From: Dryas octopetala
Taxonomy: Eukaryota; Streptophyta; Magnoliopsida; Rosales; Rosaceae
Direction: 5' to 3'
Assembly (NCBI GenBank): GCA_963921425.1
Contig: OY992832.1
Location: forward strand, 26,439,489-26,503,488
Length of the DNA: 64,000 nucleotides
Shown: piece by piece, positions 55,362 through 64,000 of the stretch
How the letters are laid out: every line of letters begins with the position of its first letter
How positions within the stretch are numbered: position 1 is the first letter of the stretch
Notes under the pieces: generated by a model
The model's input: the letters and a program-made list of their open reading frames with translations, nothing else
What the model was told of the DNA's origin: nothing
The model's database searches: none
Program-made: the position numbers and the translations under genes

Positions 55362-56978
55362 TGTTGGTAATTTTTAACAACAATATTAAAACCGTGCAAG
55401 TGCACAAATCAAATGATAGTATAGTAAGAAAGCAAGGGTCATTCCCACAGAGATTGTAATCTAAAGAGATGTTTATCAATGTCACACAAAGAAAACTAGA
55501 ACACAATTAAACACGAAAACAAAATAAAGATTGAAATCACAAGGACATCCACACACACGCCAACACCAAAGGGGTTTTGATTTGATTTTGTAAATAAAAC
55601 AAAACAAGGAAAACAAAACAAAACATAATTTAAAGTAGAGTTTAAGAGAAATTGGTTTAAAATCAATCAAGAACAATAGCTAGGACTCACTATCCACCTC
55701 CAAACAATCAATCAATCCATAAACAACAATAGATAATCAATTTCTAGCAAGCATATGATGATGACACTCACAACAAGATCATGGCATTTGACTCAAGTTG
55801 TATGATTCTCTCTTAAGTGTATGTAAGGTGTATGGCATTTACATCAATACGTGTATTCTTAATTGAAATCCAGTATGGCATTTACTCAAATTAACAATCA
55901 AGAATCCATTAAGATCAAAGAGAATATGAGTGTCACAAAAACCCTAAGACATGGCATTTGTTATTAGGAATTCAAGAATCAATTTCTCATAACTAGTTCT
56001 TAACCCAATTATTCATTGCAAACAAGAACACATTCAATATGGCAATTGACCTATGTTCTACAACAATTTAATTCCGATACATGCCTCAAAGTTAGCTACT
56101 CAAAGACACAAAATATGAGAATTCACATAATATAGAGAAACCGAAATCATCACGCTTGTAGAAACTGAAAATCCATTCAAACTTGTTTATAGAATTGAAA
56201 TCATGTTTAGGGCTTCAAGATTAAGCCCTAACTAACAAGAAATTAGTTACTCATGTTCTTGGATGATCTCAAAAATAAATACATAAGAACTCAAAATTAA
56301 AATAAGAAAGGAAAAGAAAGAACTTGCTGGCAGCTTTCTCCTCTTGTGCGGTTGATCTCCTTAGGACGTGAATCCTTTGTATGGGGCCTTAGCTGGCCTT
56401 TTATATGACTTACATCAAAGTTCTAAACCCTCAAATTGACTTAAAAGTCATCCAAGAAGTCTTGGTAAACAAGGAATCCAAATAGGAAAGTAAAGATCAC
56501 AATTCCTAACTCCACAGGGAAATACAGCTCAGCCCAATTGTCACACGATTTGGGGATCTTCGGGCTTCTAGAAAAATCAGTAAAAATATATTTTAGAAAG
56601 ATAAATGTCTTATCTTTCCAACCATATATAGCACGTAACTTGGAAAATTTGGGAAGGCTTTCGTTTCTTCATATTCACGTAACATGTATGAAACTGTCAT
56701 GTCTGCACGTGGGCTAACTTTACTTGTAAAACTGTACCAATTGGCTTGGTAAAAAATTCTAGAAAAATCACAGATTGAACTTCAAGGTGTTAGCTTTTAT
56801 GTCCAATTGGCCTTGCGCTAAAATTCCTCCGAAAAGTTGATTTTCCCTTAAAAGCCTTCTGAGAGCGCAAAAAAGCTGAAAATCAGAAAAGTGAAGTAAT
56901 GAGCCCTTTTTAAATCTAATTCTTCTACAAAACCTAAGTAAAAAGAGTACATAAATGAGTATATTTATGGACTTATCA
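55362..56978 (-). mobile_element. E5 3' LTR (group E)
   Basis: 1617 bp, TGTTGGTAA to GGACTTATCA. It follows satellite and leads into a degenerate PPT and hairpin, so it is the 3' LTR of a minus-strand element. It is diverged from the other groups, but keeps a U5 signature variant (CATTCCCACAG in + sense) and a TCTTTCCAACCATATATA string near 56613 related to the CArG module. Confidence 0.85.
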
Positions 56979-57813
56979 AATACCCACAACTTAGATTTTG
57001 CTAGTCCTCGAGCAAAACAAAACGAAAAATAAAAACAAAAGAACAAAGACTCAAGGCAAACAAGCGATCGACTAACTTCCCAATATTGATCTCAGAGATA
57101 ATCACAAACCGTTAGCTAACTTCCAAGAAATAAGCAACAATAACTCAAGACATTATCAAAGGATTAACCAAACTTGAATTGAAAAACTTGGATGTAGTGT
57201 GTGAAATAGCCAACATTAATACAACCCACGACTTAAGCTTCACAGAAGTTAAATAACCAAATAAGAACATGCTTCAACTTCAAATCTCATTAAGGATGTT
57301 CACTCCAATATAAGCACTCGAAATTTGACTAGTTATTGTCACTCATTAATATGTGAGAGGAATCAAAGCAATAGGATATACTCACATAATTGAAATAAAG
57401 GCACATGACAAATATAAAAGATCTCATGGAAAGATATCGCATACTTGAAAACATTTAAACCATCCGACCATAGTACTTTCACACCTATTCTCCACATGAG
57501 GGACCACACTTCTCCTTGGATCAAGTAGGACTTCCACTAAGGTTGTAATGGGGCTTAGGGTGATGGGTGAAACAAGAAAAAAAAAAATATGGATGAACAA
57601 ATTCTAAGGAATTCATGGAGCTTTCCATGAAAATTATAGCATCTTGCACTCTGAGCACGAAACTTCATATTGATACTGTCTTGAATTTTCTTTCTTTTTT
57701 TTTCTTTTTTTTTTTCCTTTTTTCCTAACTCCATTAGCTTTCTAATCAACCCATGTAACAAGTGTTAGGCCAATAACTCCCAAGCTAGATAGCTTTAGGG
57801 TATTAAGTGTAAA
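56979..57813 (-). mobile_element. E5 internal region (partial)
   Basis: Contains the TTTGCT/AGCAAA hairpin (56997-57016), the TC-rich tract (about 57688-57725) and 3' non-coding sequence like that of E2. No ORF. It is interrupted by E3 at 57814; the remainder of E5 should lie beyond the window. Confidence 0.8.
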
Positions 57814-60268
57814 TGTTGAATGTTTTCTTAGAACAAAATAAACATGTATTTCATTCCAAGTATACTCGCAAGTGCACGAATCGCATCAGTAGCAAAGCGT
57901 ACAAACACGAGGTCGATCCCACAGGGAATGGTTAATACACAACAAATCAATTCAATTAATCAATAGAATAACTAAATGGGGGATTTGAAGAGATGGAAAC
58001 ACACGCACACACCCTTTATTCTATCTTGCAATGTTAAGTTTTCAGTTTCAAATCAGATAAGCATGCAATAACCATCCAAGGCTAATGACAGTTAATTTGA
58101 ACACAACATATTAAAGTTTGACTGCTAAAAAGGTTTGGCTAGTTACTTTCTCGCAATTGTTCTCCTAATGCATAAACTAAGAGCTTCTTGGGCCTTCCTT
58201 AGCCAGTTAACCTACATGTTCCCTAGTTCAAGCTAAGGCAGCTGTTACGCATGCAGGAGTCATTAAGTTTTATGAGAACGTCAAACATGCACAACATATA
58301 AGCTTTGACTATTTCCTTATAGAGGTCGCCCAACCCCACTACCAAGAATAATCCCTTATTCCCTTGTTACTTGTGGTTTAGTGTCTTTGACTATTTCACA
58401 GCTAAACCTAACAAATAAACTAGATGCAATTACCCTAAGGTGGCCAGTCAAAGGATGCAAACAACTAGTGACGGGTTCTAATAGATAGTGGAAATTTAAT
58501 ACATGCAAACATCAAACTAACAGACCAAGAGACGGATAAACGATTTGTTAAAGCATGCAAATCCAATAATCAACCTACAACTAACATGCAAGATAGAATA
58601 AATAAACTTACATAATTAAAATAGAAAAGAAAATCAGAATAATATAAATAAATTCCCAATCCATGTTGGAAAGCAAACTAATTAAACAAAACAATTAAAA
58701 ACTAGAATCAAACAAAAGAAATAAGAATTCCAAAACAAAAATAAAAGAACATCCCTAGAGAGTGGCAGCGGCGGCGGCACAAGGTGGCAGCGGCGGCACT
58801 AGGTGGCAGCAGCGGCACAAGGTGGCAGCGGCTTGACACCTTCCTCCTCCTTCGGTTCAGCAGAAAAATAAAGAGGGAGAGATGATGGTGGCTACGGCAA
58901 GGGAAGAGAAATAATGGGGGCTGCTAGGGTTCCTAGGCTGCGTGAGAAAAGAAAGAGAAAGAAAGGAGGCTAGGGTATTGGCGGCTACAAAAGAGAGAGA
59001 GAGAACAGCTAGGGTTTCTGAAATTTCAGAGAGGAGCTCTCCCTCCTTGAGTTATAAAGATGTATTTATAGAGGAGAGTGGGGCTGAGATTTCTCTTTCT
59101 CTTCAATGTGGGATAAGTGCATTCCTTGCACACCAAGACTTATAATTTTCGGCCAAACATGGGCCTTGGGCTGATTTAGGCTCTTTTTGGGCGTAACTCC
59201 GTTTTCAGCTCGCGGAACTACTGCGCTACCTCCACTAAAATGACCATATCTTGAGCTAGAAAACTCGGAATCAAAATCCGTAAAATTCCCTGCGAAGCTA
59301 GCATCCGTATCTTTCCAACCATATATGGCATGCTACCTGATTCATTCTGGAGAATTACGGAATTGCTGTCGAAATTGGTGCTCTATTTTCCAGGGTTTTG
59401 ACTTCTTTTTCAGCTAGGATTCCTTGGGCTTTCTCTTTGTAGGCGTGATGGGCTAGGGTTTCCTTTAAAAGAACATGGGCTGGCTGCAACAAGCAAGTGG
59501 CGTGATGGGCTTTAGGGATGCATGGCTTGCATGGCTTGGGCTCTAGAGTTGGCGCATGGCTTGCATGGCATGCGCATGCATGCCTGGGCTGCCACCTCAC
59601 CATTCTTGTGGATTTCGACTTCACCTAGGCCCAAAGCCCAATTGATTTCATGACATGATATGGTTGACCCTTGACCATTGACTTTGACTTCCAATTTTAC
59701 CCCTCTCTCCCTCTTGGATTCGAATTCATTCCTCCATCTGATTCCATGGATGTCCACCACCTTCTAGAAGCTTCTGGAACCTTGACTTGATTGAGTTGAC
59801 TTTGACCAACCTTTCCTAGTCCAACTAGGATTTCTTGTAAATGAAAGATTCCTTATCCATTTTGACTTCTCGTAATGACCATATTGCCCCTGGAGTCTCC
59901 TAGTGTCATTAGGACTCCTTCCCCTAGTAGGGTTAGGTTTCCTAGTTCAACCAGGAATTCCTGTTCCAATCAGGATTTCTCATTTCTGGCTCGACAATGA
60001 TGGTTCTGGACTTGATGTTTCCTAGTGTGACTAGGAATCCTCATTTGATTAGGATTTCAGCTCTTTTCCTGGTTTGACCAGGAATTGACCCATTTTCCTA
60101 GTTTGACCAGGAAATGTCCCAAAACGGCTTCATCTGCTCCTATTTCCTATTTATGCTTCATTCGACCTAAAAACATAAAAACAAGACAACAGACACAAAA
60201 AGATCGAGTTCTAACACTCTAGGTTAGGGAGTTAGTATCATAAAATAGCGTAAAATAAACACTCATCA
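57814..60268 (-). mobile_element. E3 3' LTR (group A)
   Basis: 2455 bp, TGTTGAATG to CACTCATCA. CArG box at 59319-59328. GGCAGCGGC-type minisatellite at about 58763-58832. Confidence 0.93.
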
Positions 60269-62436
60269 CACCCCCAAACTTAGACTTTGCTAGTCCTCGA
60301 GCAAAGAAAATAAAGAAAAACACTCAAAGACTCAAAAACTAACTAACTTTCCCAACAACTGATATCATGAGTATGACTAACAATAACATAGTAGAGCAAG
60401 GCATATATAACATTTATTCTTCAAATTGTAATACTGCTTCAAATAACATACCTTACTCCTCTATTGTGCATATTGGTAATTCTCTTCATAACCCAAGTGT
60501 TAGACAAGCAAGAAATAAATCAACATATACAAAATAGATTCAACTCCAATCCTCACCAAGGCATACCCTCAACAATAAAGCACTCAAGAATTGGGTTGAA
60601 TTTTGCACTCAAAAGATATGTGAGAGAAGTTATGTAATCAAAGAGAAGTAGCTCACATATTAGCATGAAAGATAGGCACATTTGAAAGGAAACAAGATCT
60701 CAAGGAAGGAAAAATCAAAACACTTGAAATAAAATCAATAACCATAAGCTCCCTTCCCTCCTAGACTCCACATTAAGAACTGCACTTCTCTTAAAATCAA
60801 TTAGGGCTTCATAGGGGTTATAATGAAGGCTTAGGGTAAGGTATGATATTGGAATGGAAGGGATAAACAAAGGGCTATAAACTATGGAATTGCAAGAACA
60901 ATAGAAAATTCTGAGGCATACCTTGCTTCTTTGCACTACATAGCTCAATTTGAACTCTTTTGCTTAATTCTTCTTTTGAAACCGTCCCAACTATTTCTTT
61001 CTTTCTTTTTATTTTTCTTTTTTATTTTTCTTTTTGGGCACGGTGTACATACAATCTCAGCACATTTTTGTATAAGCTATGCATTTTCATTTATTTTCCA
61101 CCTCAATCAATATGTAAAACACATTGCAATACCATAATAGGGTAAAACGGGTAAAAGGGGTATAGCACCCCCAAACTTAGGGTTTGAGTATATAGTATGG
61201 GTAAACAAAGAAAAAGCTATAAGGCTCAAAATGGCTAACTAGGGATAAAACACATAAGGGTTGGCTTTTTAGGCTATAGGTAAAACAAACATGGCCTAAA
61301 ATCATCTTCTAAGATTCATGTAGTTATAAACATGCTTTGCCTAGAATAAGAAAGAAGTTCTAGTTCATTGATTAAAAAATATATACATTTCAAGCATTTG
61401 ATCAAAAACAATGAGATCATAAAACGACTTAAATAACAAGAAAAAAAATAGAGTCATGTACAACACTCGCGAAATGAAGGACAAGGCTCAAAACTTCACA
61501 TGGGTCACATAAGTCTACTCTAAGATGCATATGAATCACTAAATCAAGCAAATCACAACTCAAGTTCATGAAAATAAGGTCCAATCACATAGAATCATAA
61601 AATAGGTTATGGAACAATATTAGAAAAAGAAGAATACATATCATACACACAATGCTAAACATGCTTCTCAAAAGTCATAAACAATCAATCAACTTGTTGG
61701 GGACTCAAAAACTAACCAAAACACACAAAAGACTCAAATCACTTTAAAAACAATGTTGCAACAAGGTTCTAAAGATTCAATTCCATCATTAGGGTGGAAT
61801 AAATCTTAGACAATTGCATTTTGATGTGGGTTTTGACACCCTAAGTTTAAAAACAAAAGAAACAAAACCCTTTTTTTTTTTTCAAAATTTAAAAACAAAA
61901 AACCTAATAAACAAGCTACGACACTATTGCTTTCCCCCCAAACTTAAATGATACATTGCCCTCAATGTATACAAATTAAATGCATGAATGCTCAAAATAA
62001 GCAATAGGGAAATTGCAACCAAATAAACACACAAATGAAATAAGATGGTCAAATGAAGCAAGAATAGAGGAATTGTTTACTTGTGGATGCAAGTTGGACA
62101 CTCCAAGTGTAGGCGCGGCCTCCTTGGTGTCTATTGATCTCTTGGATTCTTGAAAAAGCTTGGGTTGCCTCCCAATCAGCGCTTGATTTACTGTCTTTCA
62201 GCCTGACATTGCCATTCCTCTACTTGTGTCTTCTCTTTCTTGTTCTCCCATTGTTGCTCTAGGCATCTACAAAAGCAAACACCAAATCAGTAGAGAATAT
62301 GCATGTAAAGTCATGGCATTTATTCAAACTAAAAACTAACCAAAAACAAATCTAACTAATATATCCTAATTCTAATGATTAATCAAATCAATTCATTGAT
62401 ATTAGACACCATTCCCCAGCAACGGCGCCAAAAACT
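60269..62436 (-). other. E3 internal non-coding region
   Basis: In element sense from right to left: PBS (62413-62430), a short leader, the ORF remnant (about 62215-62265), the ATACATTG hairpin with purine tract (61934-61970), the second purine tract (61168-61178), the T/A-rich tract (about 60990-61035), the TTTGCT hairpin (60286-60305) and the PPT (60269-60281). All cis elements are kept while coding is lost. Confidence 0.85.
62413..62430 (-). other. E3 primer binding site for tRNA-Asp
   Basis: In element sense TGGCGCCGTTGCTGGGGA, one mismatch to the perfect E2 site, 6 nt from the LTR. Confidence 0.9.
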
Positions 62437-63493
62437 TGTTGAATGTTTTCTTAGAACAAAATAAACATCTATTTCATTCCAAGTATACTCGCAAGTGCAT
62501 GAATCGCATTAGTAGCAAAGCGTACAAGCACGAGGTCGATCCCACAAGGAATGGTTAATACACAACAAATCAATTCAATTAATCAATAGAATAACTAAAT
62601 AGGGGGTTTTGGAAGATGGAAACACACGCACACTTCACCATACGCACACACCCTTTATTCTATCTTGCAATGTTAAGTTTTCAGTTTCAAATCAGATAAG
62701 CATGCAATAACCATCCAAGGCTAATGACAGTTAATTTGAACACAACATATTAAAGTTTGACTGCTAAAAAGGTTTGGCTAGTTACTTTCTCGCAATTGTT
62801 CTCCTAATGCATAAACTAAGAGCTTCTTGGGCCTTCCTTAGCCAGTTAACCTACATGTTCCCTAGTTCAAGCTAAGGCAGCTGTTACCCATGCAGGAGTC
62901 ATTAAGTTTTATGAGAACGTCAAACATGCACAACATATAAGCTTTGACTATTTCCTTATAGAGGTCGCCCAACCCCACTACCAAGAATAATCCCTTATTC
63001 CCTTGTTACTTGTGGTTTAGTGTCTTTGACTATTTCACAGCTAAACCTAACAAATAAACTAGATGCAATTACCCTAAGGTGGCCAGTCAAAGGATGCAAA
63101 CAACTAGTGACGGGTTCTAATAGATAGTGGAAATTTAATACATGCAAACATCAAACTAACAGACCAAGAGACGGATAAACAATTTGTTAAAGCATGCAAA
63201 TCCAATAATCAACCTACAACTAACATGCAAGATAGAATAAATAAACTTACATAATTAAAATAGAAAAGAAAATCAGAATAATATAAATAAATTCCCAATC
63301 CATGTTGGAAAGCAAACTAATTAAACAAAACAATTAAAAACTAGAATCAAACAAAAGAAATAAGAATTCCAAAACAAAAATAAAAGAACATCCCTAGAGA
63401 GTGGCAGCGGCGGTGGCACAAGGTGGCAGCAGCGGCGGCACAAGGTGGCAGCGGCGGCACTAGGTGGCAGCAGCGGCACAAGGTGGCAGCGGC
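62437..63493 (-). mobile_element. E3 5' LTR, first part
   Basis: About 1.06 kb of U5/R side of an A LTR, ending inside the leader minisatellite (about 63404-63493), where E4 inserted. The rest should lie to the right of the window. Confidence 0.9.
63404..63493 (-). repeat. GC-rich minisatellite in LTR leader
   Basis: Five units related to GGCAGCGGCGGCACAAGGT, 15-24 bp each. Equivalent sites have fewer units at 44655-44695, 49000-49050, 52558-52612, 58763-58832 and, in + orientation, 17625-17700. Confidence 0.85.
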
Positions 63494-64000
63494 TGTTGAT
63501 GTGTTTTCTTAGAACAAAATAAACAATTATCTCATTCTAAGTTTACTCGCAAGTGCACGAATCGCATCAGTAGCAAAGCGTACAAGCACGAGGTCGATCC
63601 CACAGGGAATGGTTAATAAACAACAAATCAATGCAATTAATCACTAGAATAACTAAATGGGGGGTTTTGGAAAGATGGAACACACGCACACATCACCACA
63701 CGCACACACACTTTATTCTATCTTGTAATGTTAAGTTTTCGGTTTCAAATCAGATAAGCATGCAATAACCATCCAAGGCTAATGACAGTTAATTTGAACA
63801 CAACATATTAAAGTTTGACAGCTAAAAAGGTTTGGCTAGTTACTTTCTCGCCATTGTTCTCCTAATGCATAAACTAAGAGCTTCTTGGGCCTTCCTTAGC
63901 TAGTTAACCTACATGTTCCCTAGTTCAAGCTAGGGCAGCTGTTACCCATGCAGGAGTCATTAAGTTTTATGAGAACGTCAAACATGCACAACATATAAGC
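63494..64000 (-). mobile_element. E4: C-group LTR (partial, edge of window)
   Basis: Starts TGTTGATGTGTTTTC in the E3 minisatellite and matches the E2 LTR closely over the 507 bp visible (CAATTATCTC against CAATTACCTC at the start). It is either a solo LTR or a further E2-type element, also a recent insertion. Confidence 0.88.

Larger units (their letters stand above)
57814..64000 (-). mobile_element. E3: non-autonomous element without ORF (runs past edge)
   Basis: Minus-strand element inserted in E5: 3' LTR 57814-60268, internal 60269-62436, 5' LTR from 62437, interrupted at 63494 by E4. The internal region is only 2168 bp and has no ORF. It is collinear with E2 except that the E2 ORF is deleted down to its last dozen or so codons (near 62215-62265). 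It is a LARD-like element relying on proteins in trans. The two LTRs differ at many sites, so it is older than E2. Confidence 0.9.

Overview
The window is plant heterochromatin, most likely pericentromeric or another satellite-rich block of an angiosperm (probably eudicot) nuclear genome. I infer this from three things: a diverged 150-bp tandem satellite, Athila/Tat-like Ty3/gypsy retrotransposons with LTRs of about 2-2.5 kb primed by tRNA-Asp, and the near absence of host genes. The species cannot be named from the sequence. The only hint of a host gene is a possible last exon with 3' UTR at the extreme left edge (about 95-500). Nearly everything else is satellite or LTR retrotransposon.

Layout. 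The satellite (consensus period 150 bp, about 64 monomers in total) occupies 587-2478, 6216-7263, 22016-22328, 30031-33896, 38045-38399, 50873-51615 and 53936-55361. It reads in + orientation except from about 33059 to 38399, where it is inverted. LTR elements have landed in it repeatedly, and one inside another. Many insertions are proven by intact 5-bp target-site duplications (TSDs): solo LTR 2479-6215 containing solo LTR 3243-4915 (CGCAT); complete element E1 at 7609-21575 (ATACC) containing solo LTR 16234-18644 (CACCC) and a Mutator-type MITE at 8619-8819; complete element E2 at 22334-30025 (CTTAA); solo LTR 33897-38039 (AAAAA) containing solo LTR 35822-37867 (GTGAT); a three-deep nest at 42028-47770 (AACGT and GTTTC for the two inner layers); and solo LTR 51616-53935 (AGTAT). 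At the right edge three elements are nested: E5 (from 55362) is interrupted by E3 (from 57814), which is interrupted by E4 (from 63494). E4 runs off the window.

Function. E1 is the only element with gag, protease, RT, RNase H and integrase. Its gag frame is intact but pol carries several stops and frameshifts, so it is dead. E2 is structurally very young (one mismatch noticed between its two 2216-bp LTRs). It carries no gag, RT or integrase, only a 350-aa ORF with a retropepsin-like domain. E3 has lost that ORF as well. E1, E2 and E3 form a reduction series that keeps the same cis elements: PBS, U5 signature, three AAGTTTGGGGG-type purine tracts and two small hairpins. E2 and E3 must therefore be mobilised in trans by a related autonomous element not present here. 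LTR groups used below: B (E1 type, ...CAACA 3' end, TGTTGAGTG 5' end), A (TGATGAGTG start, with a CArG-box module), A2 (like A but without that module), C (E2/E4 type), D (3243-4915) and E (E5 type).
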